From the NCBI RefSeq assembly GCF_051014445.1, contig NC_135141.1, positions 8,990,001 to 9,054,000 on the forward strand: DNA of 64,000 nucleotides, written 5' to 3'. The stretch is from Colletes latitarsis. Lineage: Eukaryota; Arthropoda; Insecta; Hymenoptera; Colletidae. Shown piece by piece: positions 39,152-52,272 of this stretch; within the stretch, counting starts at the first letter, position 1; each line of letters begins with the position of its first letter. Both the position numbers and the translations under genes were made by a program. The notes under the pieces are model-generated. The model made no database searches and had not been told where the DNA came from. It saw only the letters and a program-made list of their open reading frames with translations.

Positions 39152-42100
39152 CGTAGTAATGTGGTCCCACACAGTAACAGTCAATTAAACCTGGATTCAG
39201 TCAGTATTGTAGAGGATAACACCGGTTAGGTCTAGGATAGGTCTGGGTCATGCCCGAATCTGGCTCATGATTTTGCCTTTTCCGCATTCTTGTTTGCCAG
39301 AGCCTTGGTTTTCGCTGGTTTGTATCACGTAGTAATGTGGTACCACATTGAAACAGTCAATTAAACGTGCTTTCGATCAATATTTTACAGGATAAAACCG
39401 GTTAGGGCTGGGTTAGGTCTGTGTTATGCCCGCATCTGGCTCATGATTTTGCCTTTTCGGCATTCTTGTTGGCCAGATCCTTGGTTATCTCTTGTTTGTA
39501 TCACGTATTAATGTGGTACCACAGTGAAATAGACTATTAACCCTGGTTTCGATCAATAATTTAGAGGATTAATCCGCTTAAGACTGAGTTAGGTCTGGTT
39601 TATGCCCTCATCTGACTCATGATTTTGCCTTCTTCGCATACTTGTTGGCCAGATCCTGGGTTTTTTCGGGTTTGAATCACGTAGTAATGTGGTTCCACAC
39701 AGTAGCAGCTAATTAAACCTGGATTCGGTCAATATTTTACAGGATAATACCGGTTAGGTCTGGGTTAGGTCTGGGTTATGCCCGCATCTGGCTCATGATT
39801 TTGCCTTCTTCGCATACTTGTTGGCCAGATCCTGGGTTTTTTCGGGTTTGAATCACGTACTAATGTGGTACCACCCAGTAACAGCTAATTAAAACTGGAT
39901 TCGGTCAGTATTTTAGAAGATAACACCGGTTAGGTCTGGCTTAGGTCTGGGTTATGCCCGAATCTGGCTCATGAATTCGCCTTTTCCGCATACTTATTGG
40001 CCAGATCCTGGGTTTTTTCGGGTTTGAATCATGTAGTAATGTGGTACCACACAGTAACAGTCAATTAAACCTGGATTCGGTCAGTATTTTAGAGGATAAC
40101 ACTGGTTAGGTATGGGATAGGTCTGGGTCATGCCCGAATCTGGCTAATGATTTTGCCTTTTCCGCATTCTTGTTTGCCAGATCCTGGGTTTTTTCGGGTT
40201 TGAATCATGTAGTAATGTGGTACCACGCAGTAACAGTCAATTAAACCTGGATTCGGTCAGTATTTTAGAGGATAACACTGGTTAGGTATGGGATAGGTCT
40301 GGGTCATGCCCGAATCTGGCTCATGATTTTGCCTTTTCCGCATTCTTGTTTGCCAGAGCCTTGGTGTTCTCTGGTTTGTACCACGTAGTAATGTGGTACC
40401 ACATTGAAACAGTCAATTAAACCTGCTTTCCATCAATATTTTACAGGATAAAACCGGTTAGGTCTGGGTTAGGTCTGTGTTATGCCCGCATCTGGCTCAT
40501 GATTTTGCCTTTTCTGCATTCTTGTTGGCCAGATCCTTGGTTTTCTCTGGTTTGAATTACGTAGTAATGTGGTACCACACTGAAACGGACAATTAAACCT
40601 GGTTTCGATCAATATTTTACAGGACAAAACCGGCTATGTCTGGGTTAGGTCTGGGTTATGCCCGAATCTGGCTCATGATTTTGCCTTTCCGCATACTTAT
40701 TGGCCAGATCCTGGGTTTTTTCTGGTTTGAATCACGTAGTAATGTGGTACCACATAGTAACAGTCAATTAAACCTGGATCCGGTCAGTATTTTAGTCGGT
40801 AACACCGGTTAGGTCTAGGATAGGTCTGGGTCATGCCCGAATCTGGTTCATGATTTTGCCTTTTCCGCATTCTTGTTTACCAGAGCCTTGGTTTTCTCTG
40901 GTTTGTATCACGTAGTAATGCGGTACCACATTGAAACAGTCAATTAAACCTGCTTTCGATCAATATTTTACAGGATAAAACCGGTTAGGTCTGGGTTAGG
41001 TCTGTGTTATGCCCGCATCTGGCTCATGATTTTGCCTTTTCGGCATTCATGTTGGCCAGATCCTTGGTTTTCTCTGGTTTGAATCACGTAGTAATGTGGT
41101 ACCACACTGAAACAGACTATTAAACCTGGTTTCGATCAATAATTTAGAGGATAAATCCGCTTAAGACTGAGTTAGGTCTGGTTTATGCCCTCATCTGACT
41201 CATGATTTTGCCTTCTTCGCATACTTGTTGGCCAGATCCTGGGTTTTTTCGGGTTTGAATCACGTAGTAATGTGGTACCACACAGTAACAGCTAATTAAA
41301 CCTGGATTCGATCAGTATTTTAGAGGATAACACCGGTTAGGTCTGGGCTAGATCTGGGTTATGCCCGAATCTGGCTCATACTTTTGCCTTTTCCGCATAC
41401 TTATTGGCCAGATCCTGGGTTTTTTCGGGTTTGAATCACGTAGTAATGTGGTACCACACAGTAGCAGCTAATTAAACCTGGATTCGGTCAGTATTTTAGA
41501 GGATAATAGTGGTTAGGTCTGGGTCATGCCCGAATCTGGCTCATGATTTTGCCTTTTCCGCATACTTATTGGCCAGATCCTGGGTTTTTTCGGGTTTGCA
41601 TCACGTAGTAATGTGGTACCACATAGTAACAATCAACTAAACCTGGATTCGGGCAGTATTTTAGTCGGTAACACCGGTAGGGTCTGGGTTAGGCCTGGGT
41701 TATGCCCGCATCTGACTCATAAAGTTGCCTTTTCCGCATTCTTGTTGGCCAGATCCTTGGTTTTCTCTGGTTTGAATTACGTAGTAATGTGGTACCACAC
41801 TGAAACGGACAATTAAACCTGGTTTCGATCAATATTTTCCAGGACAAAACCGGCTAGGTCTGGGTTAGGACTGGGTTATGCCCTCATCTGACATATGATT
41901 TTGCCTTCTTCGCATACTTGTTGGGGAGATCCTGGGTTTTTCTCGGGTTTGAATCACGTAGTAATGTGGTACCACACAGTAAAAGTCAATTAAACCTGGA
42001 TTCGGTCAGTATTATAGAGGATAACACCGGTTAGATCTGGGTTAGGTCTGTGTTATGCCCGAATCTGGCTCATGATTTTGCCTTTTCCGCATTCTTGTTG

Positions 42101-42661
42101 GCCAGATCCTGGGTTTTTTAGGGTTTGAATCACGTAGTAATGTGGTACCACACAGTAACAGTCAATTAAACCTGGTTTCGATCGATATTTTAGAGGATAA
42201 AACCGGTTAGGTCTGGGTTAGGTCTGTGTTATGCCCGCATCTGGCTCATGATTTTGCCTTTTCGGCATTCTTGTTGGCCAGATCCTTGGTTTTCTCTGGT
42301 TTGAATTACGTAGTAATGTGGTACCACACTGAAACGGACAATTAAACCTGGTTTCGATCAATATTTTACAGGACAAAACCGGCTAGGTCTGGGTTAGGAC
42401 TGGGTTATGCCCCCATCTGACATATGATTTTGCCTTCTTCGCATACTTGTTGGGGAGATCCTGGGTTTTTCTCGGGTTTGAATCACGTAGTAATGTGGTA
42501 CCACACAGTAAAAGTCAATTAAACCTGGATTCGGTCAGTATTATAGAGGATAACACCGGTTAGATCTGGGTTAGGTCTGTGTTATGCCCGAATCTGGCTC
42601 ATGATTTTGCCGTTTCCGCATTCTTGTTGGCCAGATCCTGGGTTTTTCGGGGTTTGAATCA
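39152..42661 (+). repeat. Copy C: ~3.52 kb (20-monomer) tandem duplication of 35,631-39,151
   Basis: The variant TGGTCCCACACAG at 35,641 recurs at 39,162, an offset of 3,521 bp, and the match continues to about 42,660. It includes a second copy of the 529 bp triplet duplication. At about 41,513 copy C lacks one 11 bp subrepeat present at about 37,990, after which the offset drops to 3,510 bp. Scattered substitutions distinguish C from B, for example TTAAACGTGC for TTAAACCTGC near 39,366 and TACCACGCAG for TACCACACAG near 40,221. Because it contains the triplet, copy C formed after the triplet duplication. Confidence 0.88.
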
Positions 42662-45600
42662 CGTAGTAATGTGGTACCACACAGTAGCAGTCAATTAAAC
42701 CTGGTTTCGATCGATATTTTAGAGGATAAAACCGGTTAGGTCTGGGTTAGGTCTGGGTCATGCCCGAATCTGGCTCATGATTTTGCCTTTTCCGCATTCT
42801 TGTTTGCCAGAGCCTTGGTGTTCTCTGGTTTGTACCACGTAGTAATGTGGTACCACATTGAAACCGTCAATTAAACCTGCTTTCCATCAATATTTTACAG
42901 GATAAAACCGGTTAGGTCTGGGTTAGGTCTGTGTTATGCCCGCATCTGGCTCATGATTTTGCCTTTTCGGCATTCTTGTTGGCCAGATCCTTGGTTTTCT
43001 CTGGTTTGAATTACGTAGTAATGTGGTACCACACTGAAACGGACAATTAAACCTGGTTTCGATCAATATTTTACAGGACAAAACCGGCTAGGTCTGGGTT
43101 AGGTCTGGGTTATGCCCGAATCTGGCTCATGATTTTGCCTTTCCGCATACTTATTGGCCAGATCCTGGGTTTTTTCTGGTTTGAATCACGTAGTAATGTG
43201 GTACCACATAGTAACAGTCAATTAAACCTGGATCCGGTCAGTATTTTAGTCGGTAACACCGGTTAGGTCTGGGTTAGACCTGGGTTATGCCCGCATCTGG
43301 CTCATGATTTTGCCTTCTTCGCATACTTGTGGGCCAGATCCTGGGTTTTTCGGGTTTGAATCATGTAGTAATGTGGTACCACACAGTAACAGTCAATTAA
43401 ACCTGGATTCGGTCAGTATTGTAGAGGATAACACCGGTTAGGTCTAGGATAGGTCTGGGTCATGCCCGAATCTGGCTCATGATTTTGCCTTTTCCGCATT
43501 CTTGTTTGCCAGAGCCTTGGTTTTCTCTGGTTTGTATCACGTAGTAATGTGGTACCACATTGAAACAGTCAATTAAACCTGCTTTCGATCAATATTTTAC
43601 AGGATAAAACCGGTTAGGTCTGGGTTAGGTCTGTGTTATGCCCGCATCTGGCTCATGATTTTGCCTTTTCGGCATTCATGTTGGCCAGATCCATAGTTTT
43701 CTCTGGTTTGAATCACGTAGTAATGTGGTACCACACTGAAACAGACTATTAAACCTGGATTCGATCAGTATTTTAGAGGATAACACCGGTTAGGTCTGGG
43801 CTAGATCTGGGTTATGCCCGAATCTGGCTCATACTTTTGCCTTTTCCGCATACTTATTGGCCAGATCCTGGGTTTTTTCGGGTTTGAATCACGTAGTAAT
43901 GTGGTACCACACAGTAGCAGCTAATTAAACCTGGATTCGGTCAGTATTTTAGAGCATAATACTGGTTAGGTCTGGGATAGGTCTGGGTCATGCCCGAATC
44001 TGGCTCATGATTTTGCCTTTTCCGCATTCTTGCTTGCCAGAGCCTAGGTGTTCTCTGGTTTGTACCACGTAGTAATGTGGTACCACATTGTAACAGTCAA
44101 TTAAACCTGCTTTCGATCAATATTTTAAAGGATAAAACCGGTTTGGTCTGGGTTAGGTCTGTGTTATGCCCGCATCTGGCTAATGATTTTGCCTTTTCGG
44201 CATTCTTGTTGGCCAGATCCTTGGTTTTCTCTGGTTTGAATCACGTAGTAATGTGGTACCACACTGAAACAGACTATTAAACCTGGTTTCGATCAATAAT
44301 TTAGAGGATAAATCCGCTTAAGACTGAGTTAGGTCTGGTATATGCCCTCATCTGACTCATGGTTTTGCCTTCCTCGCATTCTTGTTGGCCAGATCCTGGG
44401 TTTTTTCGGGTTTGAATCACGTAGTAATGTGGTACCACACAGTAACAGTCAATTAAACCTGGTTTCGATCGATATTTTAGAGGATAAAACCGGTTAGGTC
44501 TGGGTTAGGTCTGTGTTATGCCCGCGTCTGGCTCATGATTTTGCCTTTTCGGCATTCTTGTTGGCCAGATCCTTGGTTTTCTCTGGTTTGAATTACGTAG
44601 TAATGTGGTACCACACTGAAACGGACAATTAAACCTGGTTTCGATCAATATTTTACAGGACAAAACCGGCTAGGTCTGGGTTAGGTCTGGGTCATGCCCG
44701 AATCTGGCTCATGATTTTGCCTTTCCGCATACTTATTGGCCAGATCCTTGGTTTTCTCTGGTTTGAATTACGTAGTAATGTGGTACCACACTGAAACGGA
44801 CAATTAAACCTGGATTCGGTCAGTATATTAGAGGATAACACTGGTTAGGTCTGGGTTAGGTCTGGGTCATGCCCGAATCTGGCTCATGATTTTGCCTTTT
44901 CCGCATACTTATTGGCCAGATCCTGGGTTTTTTCGGGTTTGCATCACGTAGTAATGTGGTACCACATAGTAACAATCAACTAAACCTGGATTCGGGCAGT
45001 ATTTTAGTCGGTAACACCGGTAGGGTCTGGGTTAGGCCTAGGTTATGCCCGCATCTGACTCATAAAGTTGCCTTTTCCGCATTCTTGTTGGACAGATCCT
45101 TGGTTTTCTCTGGTTTGAATTACGTAGTAATGTGGTACCACACTGAAACGGACAATTAAACCTGGTTTCGACCAATATTTTCCAGGACAAAACCGGCTAG
45201 GTCTGGGTTAGGACTGGGTTATGCCCTCATCTGACATATGATTTTGCCTTCCTCGCATACTTGTTGGCCAGATCCTGGGTTTTTCTCGGGTTTGAATCAC
45301 GTAGTAATGTGGTACCACACAGTAACAGTCAATTAAACCTGGATTCGGTCAGTATTTTAGAGGATAACACCGGTTAGGTCTGGGTTAGGTCTGGGTTATG
45401 CCCGAATCTGGCACATGATTTTGCCTTTTCTGCATACGTATTGGCCAGATCCTGGGTTTTTTCGGGTTTGAATCACGTAGTAATGTGGTACCACACAGTA
45501 ACAGTCAATTAAACCTGGATCTGGTCTGTATTTTAGAGGATAACACCGGTTAGGTCTGGGTTAGGTCAAGGTTATGCCCGAATCTGGCACATGATTTTGC

Positions 45601-46684
45601 CTTTTCCGTATACTTATTGGCCAAATCCTGGGTTTTTCGGGTTTGAATCACGTAGTAATATGGAACCACACAGTAACACTCAATTAAACATGAATCCGGT
45701 CAGTATTTTAGTCGGTAACACCGGTTAGGTCTGGGTTAGATCTGGGTTATGCCCGAATCTGGCTCATGATTTTGCCTTTTCCGCATACGTATTGGCCAGA
45801 TCCTGGGTTTTTTCGGGTTTGCATCACGTAGTAATGTGGTACCACATAGTAACAATCAACTAAACCTGGATTCGGGCAGTATTTTAGTCGGTAACACCGG
45901 TAGGGTCTGGGTTAGTCCTGGGTTATGCCCGCATCTGACTCATAAAGTTGCCTTTTCCGCATTCTTGTTGGCCAGATCCTTGGTTTTCTCTGGTTTGAAT
46001 TACGTAGAAATGTGGTACCACACTGAAACGGACAATTAAACCTGGTTTCGATCAATATTTTCCAGGACAAAACCGGCTAGGTCTGGGTTAGGACTGGGTT
46101 ATGCCCTCATCTGACATATGATTTTGCCTTCTTCGCATACTTGTTGGCCAGACCCTGGGTTTTTCTCGGGTTTGAATCACGTAGTAATGTGGTACCACAC
46201 AGTAGCAGCTAATTAAACCTGGATTCGGTCAGTATTTTAGAGGATAACACCGGTTAGGTATGGGCTAGGTCTGGGTTATGCCCGAATCTGGCTCATACTT
46301 TTGCCTTCTTCGCATACTTGTGGGCCAGATCCTGGGTTTTTTCGGGTTTGAATCATGTAGTAATGTGGTACCACACAGTAACAGTCAATTAAACCTGGAT
46401 TCGGTCAGTATTGTAGAGGATAACACCGGTTAGGTCTAGGATAGGTCTGGGTCATGCCCGAATCTGGCTCATGATTTTGCCTTCTTCGCATACTTGTTGG
46501 CCAGATCCTGGGTTTTTTCGGGTTTGAATCACGTAGTAATGTGGTTCCACACAGTAGCAGCTAATTAAACCTGGATTCGGTCAGTATTTTAGAGGATAAC
46601 ACCGGTTAGGTCTGGGTTAGATCTGGGTTATGCCCGAATCTGGCTCATACTTTTGCCTTTTCCGCATACTTATTGGCCAGATCC

Positions 46685-46860
46685 TGGGTTTTTTCGGGTT
46701 TGAATCACGTAGTAATGTGGTACCACACAGTAGCAGCTAATTAAACCTGGATTCGGTCAGTATTTTAGAGGATAACACTGGTTAGGTCTGGGTTAGGTCT
46801 GGGTCATGCCCGAATCTGGCTCATGATTTTGCCTTTTCCGCATACTTATTGGCCAGATCC
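46685..46860 (+). repeat. Representative full-length 176 bp monomer
   Basis: This copy is exactly 176 bp from one TGGG to the next and is close to the common form. In order it holds a T-tract, GGTTTGAATC, CACGTAGTAATG, the palindrome TGTGGTACCACA, the variant GTAGCAGCTAATTAAACC, GGATTCGGTCAGTATTTTAG, the 11 bp subrepeat block, CCCGAATCTGGCTCATG, and a pyrimidine-rich tail ending GGCCAGATCC. Since 176 is not a multiple of three, the reading frame shifts from one monomer to the next and stop codons soon close every frame. The array therefore cannot encode a repeat protein. Confidence 0.93.
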
Positions 46861-48519
46861 TGGGTTTTTTCGGGTTTGAATCACGTAGTAATGTGGTACC
46901 ACACAGTAGAAGCTAATTAAACCTGGATTCGGTCAGTATTTTAGAGGATAACACCGGTTAGGTCTGGGTTAGATCTGGGTCATGTCCGAATCTGGCTCAT
47001 GATTTTGCCTTCCTCGCATACTTGTTGGCCAGATCCTGGGTTTTTCTCGGGTTTGAATCACGTAGTAATGTGGTACCACACAGTAACAGTCAATTAAACC
47101 TGGATTCGGTCAGTATTTTAGAGGATAACACCGGTTAGGTCTGGGTTAGGTCTGGGTTATGCCCGAATCTCGCACATGATTTTGCCTTTTCTGCATACGT
47201 ATTTGCCAGATCCTGGGTTTCTTCGGGTTTGAATCACGTAGTAATGTGGTACCACACAGTAACAGTCAATTAAACCTGGATTCGTTCAGTATTTTAGAGG
47301 ATTACACCGGTTAGGCCTGCGTTAGGTCTGGGTCATGCCCGAATCTGGCTCATGATTTTGCCTTTTCCGCATTCTTGTTGGCCAGATCCTGGGTTTTTTC
47401 GGGTTTGAATCACGTAGTAATGTGGTACCACACAGTAACAGTCAATTAAACCTGGTTTCGATCGATATTTTAGAGGATAAAACCGGTTAGGTCAGGGTTA
47501 GGTCAAGGTTATGCCCGAATCTGCCACATGATTTTGCCTTTTCCGTATACTTATTGGCCAAATCCTGGGTTTTTCGGGTTTGAATCACGTAGTAATGTGG
47601 AACCACACAGTAACACTCAATTAAACATGAATCCGGTCAGTATTTTAGTCGGTAACACCGGTTAGGTCCGGGTTAGACCTGGGTTATGCCCGCATCTGGC
47701 TCATGATTTTGCCTTCTTCGCATACTTGTTGGCCAGATCCTGGGTTTTTTCGGGTTTGAATCACGTAGTAATGTGGTACCACATAGTAACAATCAACTAA
47801 ACCTGGATTCGGGCAGTATTTTAGTCGGTAACACCGGCAGAGTCTGGGATAGGTCTGGGTCATGCCCGAATCTGGCTCATGATTTTGCCTCTTCCGCATT
47901 CTTGTTTGCCAGAGCCTTGGTTTTCTCTGGTTTGTACCACGTAGTAATGTGGTACCACATTGAAACAGTCAATTAAACCTGCTTTCGATCAATATTTTAC
48001 AGGATTAAACCGGTTAGGTCTGTGTTAGGTCTGTGTTATGCTCGAATCTGGCACATGATTTTGCCTTTTCCGCATTCTTGTTGGCCAGATCCTGGGTTTC
48101 TTCGGGTTTGAATCACGTAGTAATGTGGTACCACACAGTAACAGTCAATAAAACCTGGATTCGGTCAGTATTTTAGAGGATAACACCGGTTAGGTCTGGG
48201 TTAGGTCTGTGTTATGCCCGAATCTGGCTCATGATTTTGCCTTTTCCGCATAATTGTTGGCCAGATCCTGGGTTTTTCTCGGGTTTGAATCACGTAGTAA
48301 TGTGGCTCCGCACAGTAGCAGCTAATTAAACCTGGATTCGGTCAGTATTTTAGAGGATAAAACCGGTTAGGTCTGGGTTAGATCTGGGTTATGCCCGAAT
48401 CTGGCTCATGATTTTGCCTTTTCCGCATTCTTGTTGGCCAGATCCTTGGTTTTCTCTGGTTTGAATTACGTAGAAATGTGGTACCACACTGAAACGGACA
48501 ATTAAACCTGGTTTCGATC

Positions 48520-48600
48520 AATATTTTCCAGGACAAAACCGGCTAGGTCTGGGTTAGGTTATGATTTTGCCTTTTCCGCATTCTTGTTGGCCAGATCCTG
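48520..48600 (+). repeat. Internally deleted monomer
   Basis: In this monomer the G-rich block runs directly into the tail: GGGTTAGGTTATGATTTTGC at 48,551 lacks the rest of the block and the CCCGAATCTGGCTCATG section. The same deletion junction is present at 52,222, so the shortened monomer has been copied. The deletion lies between short direct repeats (GGTTATG and CATGATTTTG share ATG), consistent with slippage or exchange at microhomology. Confidence 0.78.
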
Positions 48601-48708
48601 GGTTTTTTCGGGTTTGAATCACGTAGTAATGTGGTACCACACAGTAACAGTCAATTAAACCTGGTTTCGATCGATATTTTAGAGGATAAAACCGGTTAGG
48701 TCAGGGTT

Positions 48709-50596
48709 AGGACTGGGTTATGCCCTCATCTGACATATGATTTTGCCTTCCTCGCATACTTGTTGGCCAGATCCTGGGTTTTTCTCGGGTTTGAATCACG
48801 TAGTAATGTGGTACCACACAGTAACAGTCAATTAAACCTGGATTCGGTCAGTATTTTAGAGGATAACACCGGTTAGGTCTGGGTTAGGTCTGGGTTATGC
48901 CCGGATCTGGCACATGACTTTGTCTTTTCTGCATACGTATTGGCCAGATCCTGGGTTTTTTCGGGTTTGAATCACGTAGTAATGTGGTACCATACTGTAA
49001 CAGTCAATTAAACCTGGTTTCGGTCAGTATTTTAGAGGATGACACCGGTTAGGTCTGGGTTAGATCTGGGTTATGCCCGAATCTGGCACATGATTTTGCC
49101 TTTTCTGTATACTTATTGGCCAAATCCTGGGTTTTTCCGGTTTGAATCACGTGGTAATGTGGTACCACACAGTAACAGTCAATTAAACCTGGTTTCGATC
49201 AATATTTTAGAGGATAAAACCGGTTAGGTCTGAGTTAGGTCTGGTTTATGCCATCATCTGACTCATGATTTTGCCTTCTTCGCATACTCGTTGGCCAGAT
49301 CCTGGGTTTTTTCGGGTTGGAATCACGTAGTAATGTGGTTCCACACAGTAGCAGCTAATTAAACCTGGATTCGGTCAGTATTTTAGAGGATGACACCGGT
49401 TAGGTCTGGGTTAGATCTGGGTTATGCCCGAATCTGGCACATGATTTTGCCTTTTCTGTATACTTATTGGCCAAATCCTGGGTTTTTCGGGTTTGAATCA
49501 CGTGGTAATGTGGTACCACACAGTAACAGTCAATTAAACATGGATCCGGTCAGTATTTTAGTTGGTAACACCGGTTAGGTCTGGGTTAGACCTGGGTTAT
49601 TCCCGCATCTGGCTCATGATTTTGCCTTCTTCGCATACTTATTGGCCAGATCCTGGGTTTTTTCGGGTTTGAATCACGTGGTAATGTGGTACCACATAGT
49701 AACAATCAACTAAACCTGGATTCGGGCAGTATTTTAGTCGGTAACACCGGCAGAGTCTGGGATAGGTCTGGGTCATGCCCGAATCTGGCTCATGATTTTG
49801 CCTCTTCCGCATTCTTGTTTGCCAGAGCTTTGGTTTTCTCTTGTTTGTACCACGTAGTAATGTGGTACCACATTGAAACAGTCAATTAAACCTGCTTTCG
49901 ATCAATATTTTACAGGATAAAACCGGTTAGGTCTGGGTTAGGTCTGTGTTATGCCCGAATCTGGCTCATGATTTTGCCCTTTCCGCATTCTTGTTGGCCA
50001 GATCCTGGGTTTTTTCGGGTTCGAATCACCTAGTAATGTGGTACCACACACTAACAGTCAATTAAACCTGGTTTCGATCGATATTTTAGAGGATAAAACC
50101 GGTTAGGTCTGGGATAGGTCTGTGTTATGCCCGCATCTGGCTCATGATTTTGCCTTTTCGGCATTCTTGTTGGCCAGATCCTTGGTTTTCTCTGGTTTGA
50201 ATTACGTAGTAATGTGGTACCACACTGAAACGGACAATTAAACCTGGTTTCGATCAATATTTTACAGGACAAAACCGGCTAGGTCTGGGTTTGGTCTGGG
50301 TTATGCCCGAATCTGGCTCATGATTTTGCCTTTCCGCATACATATTGGCCAGATCCTGGGTTTTTTCTGGTTTGAATCACGTAGTAATGTGGTACCACAC
50401 AGTAACAGTCAATTAAACCTGGATCTGGTCAGTATTTTAGTCGGTAACACTGGTTAGGTCTGGGTTAGACCTGGGTTATGCCCGCATCTGGCTCATGATT
50501 TTGCCTTCATCGCATACTTGTGGGCCAGATCCTGGGTTTTTACGGGTTTGAATCATGTAGTAATGTGGTACCACACAGTAACAGTCAATTAAACCT
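48709..50596 (+). repeat. ~1.9 kb block, copied at 53,434-55,321
   Basis: The two blocks align at a constant offset of 4,725 bp at about 48,721, 49,039, 49,390, 49,686 and 50,051. They share CGTGGTAATGTGGTACC, ATTTTAGTTGGTAACACC and the rare B-box-like GGTTCGAATCAC. They part at about 50,597 and 55,322 (AACCTGCTTTCG against AACCTGGATTCGG). A patch near 49,215-49,265 differs between them (GAGTTAGGTCTGGTTTATG against GGGTTAGGTCTGGGTTATG), while sequence on both sides matches well. Confidence 0.82.
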
Positions 50597-51170
50597 GCTT
50601 TCGATCAATATTTTACAGGATAAAACCGGTTAGGTCTGGGTTAGGTCTGTGTTATGCCCGCATCTGGCTCATGATTTTGCCTTTTCGGCATTATTGTTGG
50701 CCAGATCCTTGGTTTTCTCTGGTTTGAATCACGTATTAATGTGGTACCACACTGAAACAGACTATTAAACCTGGTTTCGATCAATAATTTAGAGGATAAA
50801 TCCGCTTAAGACTGAGTTAGGTCTGGTTTATGCCCTCATCTGACTCATGATTTGGCCTTCTTCGCATACTAGTTGGCCAGATCCTGGGTTTTTTCGGGTT
50901 TGAATCACGTAGTAATGTGGTACCACACAGTAGCAGCTAATTAAACCTGGATTCGGTCAGTATTTTAGAGGATAACACTGGTTAGGTCTGGGTTAGGTCT
51001 GGGTCATGCCTGAATCTGGCTCATGATTTTGCCTTTTCCGCATACTTATTGGCCAGATCCTGGGTTTTTTCGGGTTTGCATCACGTAGTAATGTGGTACC
51101 ATACAGTAACAGTCAATTAAACCTGGTTTCGATCAATATTTTCCAGGACAAAACCGGCTAGGTCTGGGTT

Positions 51171-51933
51171 AGGACTGGGTTATGCCCTCATCTGACATAT
51201 GATTTTGCCTTCCTCGCATACTTGTTGGCCAGATCCTGGGTTTTTCTCGGGTTTGAATCACGTAGTAATGTGGTACCACACAGTAACAGTCAATTAAACC
51301 TGGATTCGGTCAGTATTTTAGAGGATAACACCGGTTAGGTCTGGGTTAGGTCTGGGTTATGCCCGGATCTGGCGCATGACTTTGTCTTTTCTGCATACGT
51401 ATTGGCCAGATCCTGGGTTTTTTCGGGTTTGAATCACGTAGTAATGTGGTACCATACTGTAACAGTCAATTAAACCTGGTTTCGGTCAGTATTTTAGAGG
51501 ATGACACCGGTTAGGTCTGGGTTAGATCTGGGTTATGCCCGAATCTGGCACATGATTTTGCCTTTTCTGTATACTTATTGGCCAAATCCTGGGTTTTTCG
51601 GGTTTGAATCACGTGGTAATGTGGTACCACACAGTAACAGTCAATTAAACCTGGTTTCGATCAATATTTTAGAGGATAAAACCGGTTAGGTCTGAGTTAG
51701 GTCTGGTTTATGCCATCATTTGACTCATGATTTTGCCTTCTTCGCATACTCGTTGGCCAGATCCTGGGTTTTTTCGGGTTGGAATCACGTAGTAATGTGG
51801 TTCCACACAGTAGCAGCTAATTAAACCTGGATTCGGTCAGTATTTTAGAGGATGACACCGGTTAGGTCTGGGTTAGATCTGGGTTATGCCCGAATCTGGC
51901 ACATGATTTTGCCTTTTCTGTATACTTATTGGC
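51171..51933 (+). repeat. ~760 bp block, copy of 48,709-49,471
   Basis: This aligns with 48,709-49,471 at an offset of 2,462 bp (14 monomers), through TGCCCTCATCTGACATATG, GACTTTGTCTTTTCTGC, CATACTGTAACAG and GATGACACCGG. The match stops at about 51,934, where this copy has GGCCAGATCCTGGG and the other has GGCCAAATCCTGGG followed by different sequence. Confidence 0.8.
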
Positions 51934-52194
51934 CAGATCCTGGGTTTTTTCGGGTTTGCATCACGTAGTAATGTGGTACCACATAGTAACAATCAACTAA
52001 ACCTGGATTCGGGCAGTATTTTAGTCGGTAACACCGGTAGGGTCTGGGTTAGTCCTGGGTTATGCCCGCATCTGACTCATAAAGTTGCCTTTTCCGCATT
52101 CTTGTTGGCCAGATCCTTGGTTTTCTCTGGTTTGAATTACGTAGAAATGTGGTACCACACTGAAACGGACAATTAAACCTGGTTTCGATCAATA

Positions 52195-52272
52195 TTTTCC
52201 AGGACAAAACCGGCTAGGTCTGGGTTAGGTTATGATTTTGCCTTTTCCGCATTCTTGTTGGCCAGATCCTGG
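52195..52272 (+). repeat. Second copy of the internally deleted monomer
   Basis: The sequence GGGTTAGGTTATGATTTTGC at 52,222 repeats the junction at 48,551, at an offset of 3,671 bp. Flanking variants on both sides (TTTTCCAGGACAAAACCGG before; TTTCGATCGATATTTTAG after) also match, supporting one deletion event followed by duplication. Confidence 0.75.

Noticed and set aside
50018..50027. A real tRNA gene
   Set aside because: The B-box-like sequence is exact, but there is no acceptor stem, anticodon arm or cloverleaf pairing, and T-runs lie between the boxes.
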